Translations under genes and position numbers: made by a program | NCBI GenBank assembly: GCA_026182355.1 | Contig: JAPFBL010000241.1 | Span: forward strand, 124,001-188,000 | Source of the DNA: Hermatobates lingyangjiaoensis | Lineage: Eukaryota; Arthropoda; Insecta; Hemiptera; Hermatobatidae | Direction: 5' to 3' | DNA: 64,000 nt | Shown here: positions 21,335-32,157 of the stretch, in pieces | How the letters are laid out: every line of letters starts with the position of its first letter | Position numbering within the stretch: the stretch's first letter is position 1 | The notes under the pieces: model-generated | The model's database searches: none | Told to the model about the DNA's origin: nothing | Seen by the model: the letters and a program-made list of their open reading frames with translations, nothing else

Positions 21335-21400
21335 CAAATCCTTTTTGCATTAGCGCCCCCAGGGGGGCTGTACCGCCCACTTTGGGAAACACTACTGTAC
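21335..21400 (-). mobile_element. hAT terminal fragment
   Basis: AGCGCCCCCAGGGGGGCTGT followed by CCCACTTTGGGAAACACTAC is the reverse complement of a common hAT end type (CAG.GTTTCCCAAAGTGGGC). Only one end is present. Confidence 0.5.
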
Positions 21401-21699
21401 ACAAAACAGAAAACAGAGAGAGAACGCTTTTTTTTGAAATGTCGAAAGAACTCTTACCAACAGTTTAGTAAAGATGGGAACAGAGAGAGCGGTAAATTAT
21501 TAATACAATATATAAAAGAAAGAGCAGGAGTTATGGGAAGAATATTCCCAATTTGGAAGTTAAATCCAAGCTTGAATGAAAACTATTGAACTTCAGGGAA
21601 GTAGTAAATAATTCTGGTGTTTTGATAATGATTACTTGTGCAATCTGATATAACGCTGGACCTATATTGGGGGATTTAAAAAAAAAAAATACGTATCCA

Positions 21700-22060
21700 C
21701 ACAAAAAAAATGTTTAATATCAAAACTAATAAAACGTTTGAAACACTTAGTGTTCTTCTTCAGGTTTACATCTAAAAAAATATAAATATTTGTGAGCTGT
21801 AAGAATATAAAAATGAATTGTTTTGAAATTTAATACAAAACATGAATGTTGAGCTATTGAGGGTTTTTTTAAAAGGGAATTAGTATGAAAAATGACTGAA
21901 TTAATCCTGATCCTGTCTTGTTTTATTTATTCAGGATGAAGTAATTTGTCAATACTAATTCCCTTCTTAAAAAACTTCAATAGTGCAATTCAACATTCAT
22001 ATATTGTATTCAATTTCAAATAATTCGCTCTGATGTTTTTAAAGCTCGCAGATATGTCGT
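21700..22060. mobile_element. Family E unit (minus) and central inverted repeat
   Basis: A minus family E core at 21727-21767 is degenerate (CAAA for GAAA). Beyond it, GGGAATTAGTATGA near 21877 and CAATACTAATTCCC near 21951 form an inverted pair around a Pro-less AT-rich spacer. The sequence AATAGTG..TTCAACATTCATATATT recurs at 38.74 kb. Confidence 0.5.
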
Positions 22061-22077
22061 ATACTTTTTTCGAGGTA

Positions 22078-22435
22078 ACCCTGATGAAGAACACTAAGTG
22101 TTTGAAACTCGTTGTTAGTTTTCATATTAAACTTTTTTGTGTGTAAAAAATATACAGGTTTATTGTGTAGATGTAAAATTGAAGAAGAACATTAAGTGTT
22201 CGAAACGCGTTAATCGTGACATGTAAAATATATGCATGTATATTGCTTAGATGAAACCTGATGGAGAACACTAAGTGTTCGAAACGCGTTGTTACTATTC
22301 ATATTAAACTTTGTTTTCTGTATAAAAAAATATACGTGTATATTGTTTAGATATAAACTTGCAGAAGAGTCATTAAGTGTTCGAAACGAGTTTGTTGGTT
22401 TTCGTATTATTTTTGTGTGCAGACGTAATATTTTG
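22078..22435 (+). repeat. Tandem array of four family E ribozyme units
   Basis: Four direct copies of a helix II/GAAA block (GAACACTAAGTGTT followed by GAAAC) start near 22081, 22179, 22258 and 22359, separated by TA-rich spacers containing TATTGT.TAGAT. The CTGATGA half is intact only in the first copy. The third has CTGATGG, the second TTGAAGA, and the fourth is more decayed. Confidence 0.65.
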
Positions 22436-22930
22436 AAATTCCCCAAAATAGATAAGCTTTAGAAGTAAATGCTGTTTACGTGGTAGTTGTTATCGTATCC
22501 TACCTCACTTCTTGATATAAAACAGGTTTTTACGTTTATTATAGCGGAGCTCGTGTAGCCCAGACGTCAGGTGAGAGAGGGGTCTGACACGTGGTCTCCG
22601 TACGATCTGACTCCAGGAGAGAAGCCAAGGTCCGGCTCCCACTTGGTCTCTATAGATAGACACGCATTGTGTGTATTTCTGATGTCTCTCCAGGCTAGCC
22701 AACACCGCGTGTCTCCTCTCCCGTACACATCAACAATTACCTCAAACCCACTTCGTCACACATTTTACTAGTTGTAACCGTCTTATTCCATTCATACACC
22801 CTATATTAGCTTAATACAATGCTGAAATCTTAACGGCATACCATTATTATACGCCGGCCACTTTTTAACTTAATGGAAATGGCGTTCGATCTTATTTCTA
22901 GTTAGTTCTACGACAGACACTCATACTTGG
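22436..22930. other. Unique stretch with GC-richer island
   Basis: Positions 22545-22740 are GC-richer and non-repetitive (GACGTCAGGTGAGAGAGG includes a donor-like CAG/GTGAGA). Neither strand gives a recognisable protein. Could be regulatory DNA or a non-coding exon. Confidence 0.35.
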
Positions 22931-22933
22931 CTA

Positions 22934-23020
22934 ATACCTGAAGAAGAACTCTACTTGTCGAAACGCGTTGTGTATATTATTAAATTTGTATATGTGGAGA
23001 CTATTTCATTAATTTTTTAC
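22934..23020 (+). mobile_element. Family E half unit with ribozyme motif
   Basis: CTGAAGA at 22938-22944, A, a shortened helix II (GAACTCTACTTGTC), GAAA, ACGCGT. The downstream tail TGTGGAGACTATTTCATTA is the family E tail, ending near the ACCCTATAATGACTAAATA block. Confidence 0.55.
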
Positions 23021-23440
23021 CCTATAATGACTAAATACCACATAATAACTTATTGCATTACCTTAGAATATACTACTATCCTTTATAGTACAACAATAAT
23101 CCTCATATTGACGTTTCTCTATATATAAACTTCGTGAGTTTGTTTGTTTGTTTGTTCACCCATTTTCTGTGGAGATAGAAACCTGAAATTAAAGTATATA
23201 TTATTTATTACCTGAAGAATCTTAAATAAAAGAAATTTATCACTATATTCCCAAAATTGGAGCCAGGGTAGTAAGTGTCTTGCGTGCTTGCTGATGACAG
23301 TAGTGCAAATGCATTATAAATTAATGTAACAAATAAACTACTACATTAGAGGTTAAAAATAAATGATTTTCGGAATAAACTTGAATACAACTGTCAGATA
23401 AAATGCAGATTAAAAGAAACGGTCCAGCGGACTTTTTTAA
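23021..23440. other. Repeat-like AT-rich stretch with (TTTG)n
   Basis: ATATATAAACTTCGTGAG followed by four TTTG units is reminiscent of a dispersed animal MITE, but I cannot define its ends. No gene supported. Confidence 0.3.
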
Positions 23441-23575
23441 ATAAAATAAATTCAAAACGAAGGAAACACACAGAAAAACACAGACGTAACTCACATCGAT
23501 ATTTCGACCAAATGTCGTCATCAGGAGGTGTGAAGAGCGAAAAGTCCCGGAGGAAAGCAGGGCGGTGACCTGCAG
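23441..23575 (-). mobile_element. Family D unit with ribozyme motif
   Basis: Copy of the unit at 3.36-3.48 kb. The hammerhead-like motif at 23494-23528 reads CTGATGA, C, GAC..GTC, GAAA, ATAT, C17, GATG. The right end GAGGAAAGCAGGGCGGTGA matches as well. The left side joins AAAAAAGTCCGCTGGACCGT, a tail also found at 26.7 kb. Confidence 0.65.
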
Positions 23576-23989
23576 TCAAATAATACACCCCGAGAAACAA
23601 AATTTTACGTCAAGTATACACGTCAAGTGCATACTTCTAGTTGATTGTAGGATTCATTTCTTTCCCATTATACCCTAGGTGCGTAAATTTCTATTCCATT
23701 GTAAGAGGTTATATTAGAGGAAAAAAAAAGTTTTTCAGTTACTGACTGTTTGTTCAGATTAGTATTGTCAAATAGATAGTGTTTCCACGGACTGGATTTG
23801 TAGCTATTGTCTTGTAATCTTTGTTTATACATTGCTTGATTAGAGTTGCTTTGAGGAGGTATTTCTTAAACTAAATAATGAATCAATGCAAACCAACTTT
23901 GATATAATTCCATCCATTCATTTTCAGTTAATTGCAGAATTAATCTAATTAATATTATTATATATAACTCTGTATGGCATATAACATTA

Positions 23990-24225
23990 TATCAATGATC
24001 AAACCACAATAAGAAATGGGAAAACAAGACTAAGATCTTTCAACCGTAACAACCAGTCTTCGTCAGAGTCAAAAACCAACTGAGTCAGAGTCAGTTGGTT
24101 TTTGACTCTGACGAGGGCCGCTTGTTACGGTTGAAAGATCTTAGTCTTGTTTTCCCATTTCTTATTGTGGTTTGATCATTGATTGTTATTTCACGTGTTT
24201 ATGTGAAATCTTTTTATAACATTAT
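23990..24225. mobile_element. Family B palindrome, ribozyme pair
   Basis: The left (minus) and right (plus) family B units meet at ACTGAGTCAGAGTCAGTTGG. Ribozyme motifs lie at 24028-24070 and 24104-24146. The right tail is complete to GTGAAATCTTTTTA and runs into TA-rich sequence. Confidence 0.75.
24104..24146 (+). ncRNA. Hammerhead-like ribozyme motif, family B
   Basis: GACT/AGTC helix I, CTGACGA at 24108-24114, then GGGCCGC..GCGGTT as helix II (G for A in the extra base), GAAA, AGATCT, U17. Confidence 0.55.
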
Positions 24226-24509
24226 ATATAACTCATCCAGATATGGGTATCTCCATTGTTTTAGAACCCTTATAATTGTTTATATAACAATAATATAAAT
24301 AAATATAATTGATTGATGATATAAATAAATATAATTTAATAATATAATAAATATAATTGTTTATAAAACCATTATAAGTGTACATGTTTTTTTTTTAAAT
24401 ATTATCTGTAGTAATTAAAGTTTGGTTGGTCCTTCTCAGTGTGACCAAAATCCTAATCAATTGCCAAACAACAAAAGATGATAATAAATCTCTATTAAAT
24501 TATAGCGTG

Positions 24510-26337
24510 ATAGCGAAAGAAAGGAATAGTCAATCAAACACCCGACTAAAGATATTTTGTGATTTTTACCATTAACTTAATAGAAATAGCCGAAGAGTAT
24601 CTAAAGTCAGTCAAACACCTGACTAAAGATATTTTTTGATTTTTATAATTAACGTAATAGAAAGAGCCGAAGAGTATCTTAAGTCAATCAAACACCCTAC
24701 TAAAGGTATTTTTTGATTTTAGCACTAGGTTAGGTTAGTTTAGGATCCAGTGGTAGTCCCACAAGGGAACACACGTAGGCCGAGCATTGGCCCTTTGTGA
24801 TACCACACAATGAAGATTGATTCTACAGTGGGAGTACTAAATTTTGCCTAACTCAAATGTATTTAGAGTAGGGATCTTTAACGAGTACCTGACATCGTAC
24901 AGGCTCGGGACCGACGGTTTAACGTCCTTCTCCGAGGGACGACGCGCTCAGATTTATTCACTTCCTGCTTGAATAAATCGAGGGCCAGGTGGGGATCGAA
25001 CCCCGGTCCTATCAGTTCAGAGGCGAGCACGTAAACACTGAGCTGGCCTGGCCCCCGATTTTAGCACTAACGTAATAGAAAGAGACGGCAGAGTATCTAA
25101 AGTCAATCAAACACCCGACTAAAGATATTGTTTGATTTTAGCACTAACGTAATAGAAAGAGACGAGAGAGTATCTAAAGTCAATCAAACACCCGACTAAA
25201 GATATTTTTTGATTTTAGCACTAACGTAATAGAAAGAGACGGGAGAGTATCTAAAGTCAATCAAACACTCGACTAAAGATATTTTTTGATTTTAGCACTA
25301 ACGTAATAGAAAGAGACGGGAGAGTATCTAAAGTCAATCAAACACTCGACTAAAGATATTTTTTTGATTTTAGCACTAATATAATAGAAAGAGACGAGAG
25401 AGTATCTAAAGTCAATCAAACACCCGACTAAAGATATTTTTTGATTTCAGCACTAACGTAATAGAAAGAGACGGGAGAGTATCTAAAGTCAATCAAACAC
25501 TCGACTAAAGATATTTTTTGATTTTAGCACTAACGTAATAGAAAGAGACGGGAGAGTATCTAAAGTCAATCAAACACTCGACTAAAGATATTTTTTTGAT
25601 TTTAGCACTAACGTAATAGAAATAGACGGGAGAGTATCTAAAGTCAATCAAACACTCGACTAAAGATATTTTTTTGATTTTAGCACTAACGTAATAGAAA
25701 GAGACGGGAGAGTATCTAAAGTCAATCAAACACTCGACTAAAGATATTTTTTTGATTTTGGCACTAATATAATAGAAAGAGACGGGAGAGTATCTAAAGT
25801 CAATCAAACACTCGACTAAAGATATTTTTTTGATTTTAGCACTAACGTAATAGAAAGAGACGGGAGAGTATCTAAAGTCAATCAAACACTTGACTGAAGA
25901 TATTTTTTTGATTTTAGCACTAACGTAATAGAAAGAGACGGGAGAGTATCTAAAGTCAATCAAACACTCGACTAAAGATATTTTTTGATTTTAGCACTAA
26001 CGTAATAGAAAGAGATGGGAGAGTATCTAAAGTCAATCAAACACTCGACCTAAGATATTTTTTTGATTTTAGCACTAATATAATAGAAAGAGACGAGAGA
26101 GTATCTAAAGTCAATCAAACACCCGACTAAAGATATTCTTTGATTTTAGCACTAACGTAATAGAAAGAGACGGGAGAGTATCTAAAGTCAATCAAACACC
26201 CGACTAAAGATATTTTTTGATTTTAGCACTAACGTAATAGAAAGAGTCGGAGAGTATCTAAAGTCAATCAAACACCCGACTTAAGATATTTTATTATTTT
26301 AGCACTAACGTAATAGAAAGAGACGGGAGTGTATTTT
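24510..26337. repeat. 77-78 bp satellite, about 19 copies, interrupted by a SINE
   Basis: Unit: AGTCAATCAAACACCCGACT, a T-rich block, TTTTAGCACTAACGTAATAG and AAAGAGACGGGAGAGTATCT. Differences are mostly point changes and the length of one T run (6 or 7). Units of 78 bp keep a minus-strand frame open over 152 residues with a 26-residue repeat (YYVSAKIKKISLVECLIDFR); this is a by-product of the unit length. A SINE interrupts it at 24728-25056. Confidence 0.9.
24728..25056 (-). mobile_element. Full-length tRNA-derived SINE inserted in the satellite
   Basis: A 13 bp duplication GATTTTAGCACTA (24715-24727 and 25057-25069) made from satellite sequence flanks it. The tail reads GGTTAGGTTAGTTTAGG on the plus strand. 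The B box (GGTTCGATCCC on minus) and an altered A box are present. It postdates the satellite expansion. Confidence 0.9.
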
Positions 26338-26580
26338 AAGAGATACTACTGAGCGCACACAGATTAACCAAACAGTGGGTCAGACAAGGCCACAAACGGT
26401 GCAATTACTGCTAAATCATCAAAATAATAGACCATTGCATTACATGAGATTGCTGTACGCAACCCTAGAGTGGTAAAATGAGCAAAGGATAAGGAAACGA
26501 ATTACTGATGTGAGAAACCGACTTAATTTATAAGATTTAATTCCTTCTTTCATTCATAATGCTAGGTGAGGTAGTTAAGC
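26338..26580. other. Unique stretch after the satellite
   Basis: No gene or repeat recognised. Confidence 0.3.
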
Positions 26581-26584
26581 GAAA

Positions 26585-26760
26585 TCATCTTTCAACCGAA
26601 ACAAGCGGTTTTCGTCAGTCTTAGTTTTATACTCTGACGAAGACCACCAAGTGGACACCACTTGTCTGTGTCTTTCTGTGAGTTTCCTTCGTTTTGAATT
26701 TATTTTATTTAAAAAAGTCCGCTGGACTGTTTCTTTTAATTGTTATATATATATATACAC
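26585..26760. mobile_element. Decayed family B pair fused to a family D tail
   Basis: A minus family B core (CTTTCAACCGAAACAAGCGG) meets a plus CTCTGACGAAGACCACCAAG. The latter switches to the family D tail (TGTCTGTGTCTTTCTGTGAG) and the AAAAAAGTCCGCTGGACTGT block before (TA)n at 26743-26757. Confidence 0.55.
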
Positions 26761-26779
26761 TTGATGAACGGAATGACGA

Positions 26780-26945
26780 TTCAAACTGACAACAATACTA
26801 GCCGTTGCGTCTACAACGTGCTGGTCTCCCTTTCTCTTTTCTCCTGAAGACGGATTACCCGAAAATTTGAGTCTGTAAGTGTGTGTTTCTTTTACTTTCT
26901 GTGCTACCTATCTTCAATTTTGAACTGTTTTATATATATACATAT
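26780..26945 (+). mobile_element. Family A-prime unit with ribozyme
   Basis: CGTCTACAACGTGCTGGTCT then the motif at 26840-26873 and the tail TACTTTCTGTGCTACCTATC up to (TA)n. The same unit occurs twice at 33.39-33.72 kb. Confidence 0.65.
26840..26873 (+). ncRNA. Hammerhead-like ribozyme motif, family A-prime
   Basis: CTC/GAG helix I, CTGAAGA at 26844-26850, C, short helix II GG/CC, GAAA, AATT, U17. Confidence 0.55.
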
Positions 26946-27200
26946 AAAGTTTCACATAAACACGTGAAATAATAATCAATGATCAAACAACAATATGAAA
27001 TGGGAAAACAAAACTAAGATCTTTCAACCGTAACAAGCGGTCTTCGTCAGAGTCAAAAACCTAACTCAAGTCAGAGTCAGTTGGGTTTTGACCTCTGATG
27101 TAGACCGCTTGTTACGGTTGAAAGATTTTAGTCTTTTTTTTCCCCTTTTCATATTGTGGTTTGATAATTGATTGTTATTTTACGTGTTTATGTGAGATCG
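26946..27200. mobile_element. Family B palindrome
   Basis: The minus unit has an intact motif (27012-27054). The plus unit is damaged (CTCTGATGTAGACCGC..GAAAGATTTTAG). The join is at AACTCAAGTCAGAGTCAGTT. Outer ends are the usual TTTCACATAAACACGTG sequence. Confidence 0.7.
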
Positions 27201-28000
27201 TGTAATATAATATTTTGTAGATAGAAGGTTTATAATAATTTAAAATACTATAAGTTATATTTTTATTCTTTTTTTCCCCCCCTATTTTTGAAACTATATA
27301 AAATAATAAATTACAATAATTTATTTAGTGTTAATTTTTCCCTTGAAGATATGTTAGTTTAATATATTTGATTTAAGCGACATGATTTGAAGCTGGTAGA
27401 CGAGATTGTGGTCACATCTGGTTAGGCGGAGAGACAGTTAATAATGTGTTTTTCAAGACTGCCACCACAGCGCCACCTACCTAACTACTCACTCTCACTT
27501 GTCACTTATTCTCATTTCTCTCTTACAAATCTTAATTAATACCATATAATTAGAAATAGGCAATTCACTTTAATTACTCCTATTTAATTATTATTTGTAT
27601 ACCTTCTTAATTAGTTGTTATTTTCATTACATTTCAAACTATTGAAATAAATAGTTTACTTTATTGCTCCTTTCTCCTTCTGTATCATTGACTACTTGCA
27701 ACAGATTCGTACTTTTGAAACAAAATTGACATTTTTTTTTTAAGAAAAAAATGACGTGATATACATGTGGTCTAATTTTTGTAATTTACAGTGCTAAATT
27801 TCATGTTGATAACAATTTATTGGAATTTAAATCTAAGATAAAACTGAAAGTAACTTAGTGATAGTTAATAGATTTTCTAAGATTATACGCTTCAATTAGA
27901 AATGAATAATTTGTAGCAATTACTATTAGTGAACTTGCTGTTTTTAATTTCACCAATGGGAAGAAGTGCAAACGAATGATAATATTATCAGAACAAAAAT
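27201..28000. other. Unique AT-rich stretch with a GC-richer island
   Basis: No gene supported. The unique island at 27395-27520 holds CCACCACAGCGCCACCTACC. Confidence 0.3.
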
Positions 28001-28015
28001 AACATATATATATAT

Positions 28016-28190
28016 ATATATATGTTCTATTAAAACCTATGCCTATTTCAATTTTGACGCATTTTCGAATTAATTTTTCAAATTTCCTTACCTCTGGCTT
28101 CCATAAGTTTGGGACAAGATAAATCAGTTCTCCAAAGTTTTTATTCTTGTATATCATCGACATGTTTCGGTCTTCGTCGACCATTATCAA
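28016..28190 (-). pseudogene. PLE N-terminal ORF fragment with overlapping ribozyme remnant
   Basis: Minus strand: MSMIYKNKNFGELIYLVPNL, then KPEVRKFEKLIRKCVKIEIG and FNRTY before (IY)n of the (TA)n at 28003-28023. The upstream part GGTC..GACC, GAAAC, ATGTC looks like helix II, GAAA and a self-complementary ACATGT of a decayed ribozyme, so the two overlap closely here. Confidence 0.45.
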
Positions 28191-28228
28191 GAAAGTTATT
28201 GTAGTTTGACAATTTACTTAAAAAACAA

Positions 28229-28380
28229 ATATATATATATATATATATCGTTAGTTGACTGTCGTCCCTCCGTCAATTCACTTCTTCTCCTGAGGACGAC
28301 TGCCATTATGTGTCTATGTGTCACAGTTTAGCCTGCCGGACCGTTTCGTTTATCATGGTATATATATATATATATATATG
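28229..28380 (+). mobile_element. Family C fragment between two (TA)n tracts
   Basis: TTCTTCTCCTGAGGACGACT..GCCATTATG relates to the 54 bp array at 40.8 kb. CCTGCCGGACCGTTTCGTTT..CATGG followed by (TA)n matches the tail at 42.41 kb. No complete ribozyme. Confidence 0.5.
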
Positions 28381-28554
28381 TATAACTTACCGATACAAAT
28401 GGCTTATTTTAAATGTGGATGTCAAAATGTAATAAAAATTGTAAAAATCAATTGTAATCTCCAGTTTTTTGATATTTTGAAGTATTAAATGAAGTATTTC
28501 TTAACGTACAAACCACAGTTAAGAAATCAGAAAAAAGGTTAATGATCAGTTGAG

Positions 28555-29250
28555 ATTTGACTCTGACGAAGTCTTTTTGTTATGTTTTCAAAGATCTTGA
28601 TTTTTTTTCCTGATCTTACTGCGGTTCGGGCGTTCATTTTTGTTTCATGTGTTAATTGTGAAATCTTGTTTTTAATTCTTCACAAGTTATTTTTTGTAAA
28701 TAAACTTATCATAGGTCACTACTGTATACCATGGACCTACAAAGTATTATTAATCCCCTATTAATCCTCTGTGTATCCTATTGATCTGGAGCCCATGTAG
28801 ATCATGTTGAGAAACCCCTACTCTGCACTACAAATTAATATAGTAGTTTGTTCTGCAGTTGAAATTACAATGAATTTCAAAGCTGAAGATTTCTAAGAAA
28901 CCTTGATTGATAAAGAATCTTAAAATTAATTTATTTGTATTTTGTTTAGATATGCTTGAAACGCGATTTCTGGTATGTTTACGTTATTTTAGTGACACAA
29001 CCACAAACATCCAGCCATAATGTTAAGAACAAATTACTCAAAACGTGTAAACGTGTTAATAAACATTCTAAACAACAATTTCAATCTCAAGTTTTCTGAT
29101 ATTTTGAAATATTAAATGAGTCCACTACATTAATATTATATCAAAACATCCAAACCATATCAGAAAAAAAGACTAAAATCAGTTGAGATTTGACTCTGAC
29201 AAAGACTACTTGTTATGTTTTGACAAATTTTAGTATTTTTTCTTATTTAT
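28555..29250 (+). mobile_element. Two old family B ribozyme units
   Basis: TTTGACTCTGACGAAG (28558) and TTTGACTCTGACAAAG (29188) each precede a decayed helix II, a lost GAAA (CAAAG, GACAAA) and a degenerate family B tail. The gap between them is unique AT-rich DNA. Confidence 0.45.
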
Positions 29251-29424
29251 TACTGTGGTAAGAAAATAAATAAATAAATAAATACGTCAAAATGCTTCTT
29301 TTTTTTTTCAGTAAACTAAACTTAACGTGTTGTAAAAATACACATCGTGAAATAATCAGATTGATTGCAATAACGTTAATAATCATATTGGTTTTAATTT
29401 TTTTTTTTAAAAATCACAATAGAG

Positions 29425-29618
29425 TGCATAAAGTTCTCTATTTTGTATGTGAGTCATTACTGCAAGAAGTTAACTTTATGGAGGCTATTTATCAGAGAGT
29501 GACTAATGATGACTTTTGCTTAAATATTAGTAATGCGAAACCGTATGAGCCTTGGCGATTACTGCAGTGTCAAGAGAGACTTTCACAAATCTTGACCTTA
29601 ATTCAAGCTAAAATTTGA
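29425..29618 (+). CDS. Unrecognised open frame, possible last exon or element fragment
   Basis: After a pyrimidine-rich run and AATAG/AG (29419-29424) the frame reads VHKVLYFVCESLLQEVNFME, AIYQRVTNDDFCLNISNAKP, then YEPWRLLQCQERLSQIL, ending at TGA 29618. Its composition is more protein-like than the neighbouring frames (few repeats, mixed charged and aromatic residues), and an acceptor-like site precedes it. I do not recognise the protein. About 100 bp downstream lies a family E terminal-repeat start, so it may belong to a retroelement instead. Confidence 0.25.
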
Positions 29619-29714
29619 AATAATTAACTTTTCCTTGCAATGTAACCCTACTTAGGAATACTTATCTTATGAGATTTTTAACAAAATGATTAAAAGTTAT
29701 TTTTGTGCAATCTT

Positions 29715-29800
29715 TTATAGTGTGGTATTTACTCAAGTTGAGGAATTGCAAAAAAATACGTCTCCACAAAAAATAAAAAGGTCTTTTTTTGAAACCTACT
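29715..29800 (-). mobile_element. Family E terminal-repeat fragment
   Basis: TAGTGTGGTATTTACTCAAG..TACGTCTCCACAAAAAA matches the outer half of family E units. The ribozyme core is not recognisable. Confidence 0.45.
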
Positions 29801-29810
29801 TAAAACGTAC

Positions 29811-31239
29811 TCCCTCTCTCCCTCCCCTATCTCTCACTGCTCACCTCTCTCTCTCCTCACCTCTCTCTCTCCCTCTCCTATCGCTCACTCTGTTTCCCTC
29901 TTTCATCTCTCTCCCTTCCCCTCTCATCCCTCACTCTCTCCCTCCCCTATCTCTCACTCCTCACCTCTCTCTCTCCCTCTCCTATCGCTCACTCTGTTTC
30001 CCTCTTTCATCTCTCTCCCTTCCTCTCTCATCCCTCACTCTCTCCCTCCCCTATCTCTCGCTCCTCACCTCTCTCTCTCCCTCTCCTATCGCTCACTCTG
30101 TTTCCCTCTTTCATCTCTCTCCCTTCCTCTCATCCCTCACTCTCTCCCTCCCCTATCTCTCACTCTTCACCTCTCTCTCTCCCTCTCCTATCGCTCACTC
30201 TGTTTCCCTCTTTCATCTCTCTCCCTTCCTCTCTCATCCCTCACTCTCTCCCTCCCCTATCTCTCACTCTTCACCTCTCTCTCTCCCTCTCCTATCGCTC
30301 ACTCTGTTTCCCTCTTTCATCTCTCTCCCTTCCTCTCTCATCCCTCACTCTCTCCCTCCCCTATCTCTCACTCCTCACCTCTCTCTCTCCCTCTCCTATC
30401 GCTCACTCTGTTTCCCTCTTTCATCTCTCTCCCTTCCTCTCTCATCCCTCACTCTCTCCCTCCCCTATCTCTCGCTCCTCACCTCTCTCTCTCCTCTCCC
30501 TATCGCTCACTCTGTTTCCCTCTTTCATCTCTCTCCCTTCCTCTCTCATCCCTCACTCTCTCCCTCCCCTATCTCTCACTCCTCACCTCTCTCTCTCCCT
30601 CTCCTATCGCCTCACTCTGTTTCCCCTCTCTTCATCTCTCTCCCTTCCTCTCTCATCCCTCACTCTCTCCCTCCCTATCTCTCACTCCTCACCTCTCTCT
30701 CTCCCTCTCTATCGACTCACTCTGTTTCCCTCTTTCATCTCTCTCCCTTCCTCTCTCATCCCTCACTTCTCTCCCTCCCCTATCTCTCACTCCTCTCTCC
30801 TCTCTCTCTCCTCTCCTATCGCTCACTCTGTTTCCCTCTTTCATCTCCTCCTCACCTCTCTCCCTATCCCTCTCCTATCCTCAACTCTCTCCTCTCCCTC
30901 TATCTCTCATCTCCTCTCCTCTCTCTCCCTCTCCTATCTCTCACTCTGTTTCCCTCTTTCATTCTCTCTCCTCCTTCCTCTCTCATCTCTCTCACTCTCT
31001 CCCTCCCCTATCTCTCACTCTCTCACCTCTTTCATCTCTCCCTTCCTCTCCTCATCTCTCACTCTGTCTTCCCTCTCATCTATCTCTCCACTCCTCCCTC
31101 TCGTCTCTCTCTCTCTTCCCTCTCCTATCTCTCACTCTGTTTCCCTCTTTTCATCTCTCTTCTCCCTCTCTCTCTACTCTTTCCCTCTTCATCTCTCTCT
31201 CCCTCCCCTCTCTCTAATCTTTATCTCTTTCCCTCTCCT

Positions 31240-31274
<35 letters not shown>

Positions 31275-31812
31275 ATCTCTCTCCCTCTCCTGTCTCTCAC
31301 TCTGTTTCCCTCTTTCATCTCTCTCTCACTCTCTCTCCCTCCGTCCCCTCTCTCTCCCTCTCCTATCTCTCACTCTGTTTCCCTCTTTCATCTCTCTTTC
31401 CCTCTCCTATCTCTTACTCTGTTTCCCTCTTTCATCTCTCTCTCCCTCCCCCCTCTCTCTGAAATCTCTCTCTCTCTTTCCCTCTCCTATCTCTCACTCT
31501 GTTTCCCTCTTTCATCTCTCTTTCCCTCTCCTATCTCTCACTCTGTTTCCCTCTTTCATCTCTCTCTCCCTCCCCCCTCTCTCTGAAATCTCTCTCTCTC
31601 TTTCCCTCTCCTATCTCTTACTCTGTTTCCCTCTTTCATCTCTCTCTCCCTCCCCCCTCTCTCTGAAATCTCTCTCTCTCTTTCCCTCTCCTATCTCTCA
31701 CTCTGTTTCCCTCTTTCATCTCTCTCTCCCTCTCCTATCTCTCACTCTGTTTCCCTCTTTCATCTCTCTCTCTCTCTCTCTCCCTCCCTCCTGCTGTCAT
31801 CTTTCACTCCCT
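29811..31812. repeat. 2 kb polypyrimidine minisatellite
   Basis: Almost pure C/T on the plus strand for 2 kb. A higher-order unit of roughly 115 bp (CTATCGCTCACTCTGTTTCC..CTCCCCTATCTCTCACTCCT) repeats cleanly to about 30.8 kb, then shortens and decays. The 710-residue serine/leucine/proline frame is a by-product, since T/C-only DNA cannot form stop codons. The strand asymmetry would allow triplex (H-DNA) structure. Confidence 0.95.
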
Positions 31813-32157
31813 TTATAGTATTGCTAGCTAAAACGTACTTTTTTGAAATTCCTCAATAAAAGATATTTTGCTAGATTAAATAAATCTTTTTTTTTCTGTT
31901 ACTTGTTTCAATGAATTGAATATTGTATGATTTCATAAATGGCTGTTCGCAGAGTTACATAGCGTCTTTCATTTAGATTTTGCAAAGCAGTGAGTAATTT
32001 TCTGTGAAACACTGTTGAAATTCTCCTGTTACTCAATCCTTTTTCTCGGTCCTGTTTAGTATTATTTGTTCTGACCAATTGTTTAAGTAGGTGATTTCAA
32101 TATTCAAAAACTCTTAAAAAAAACTTTTAAATGTTTTTTTATTTTACTAAATATACT
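31813..32157. other. Unique stretch
   Basis: No gene or repeat recognised. GCTAAAACGTAC at 31828 repeats the AAAACGTAC found just left of the pyrimidine tract. Confidence 0.3.

Noticed and set aside
23110..23200. MITE or Helitron end (TATATATAAACTTCGTGAG, (TTTG)n)
   Set aside because: Reminiscent of a dispersed animal repeat, but neither boundary is definable from this window.
25505..25963. 152-residue frame with a 26-residue repeat
   Set aside because: Satellite units of 78 bp keep the frame open; adjacent 77 bp units close it. No sign of selection.
24510..26337. CRISPR-like array
   Set aside because: The units are contiguous tandem repeats without unique spacers, in a eukaryotic context.
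28770..28822. hAT terminus (TTGAGAAACCCCTAC)
   Set aside because: Resembles a hAT end, but no partner end, duplication or second copy could be found.
29686..31818. 710-residue open frame, the longest in the window
   Set aside because: Encoded by a polypyrimidine minisatellite. T/C-only DNA cannot form stop codons, and the protein is only Ser, Leu, Pro and Phe/His/Ile fragments.
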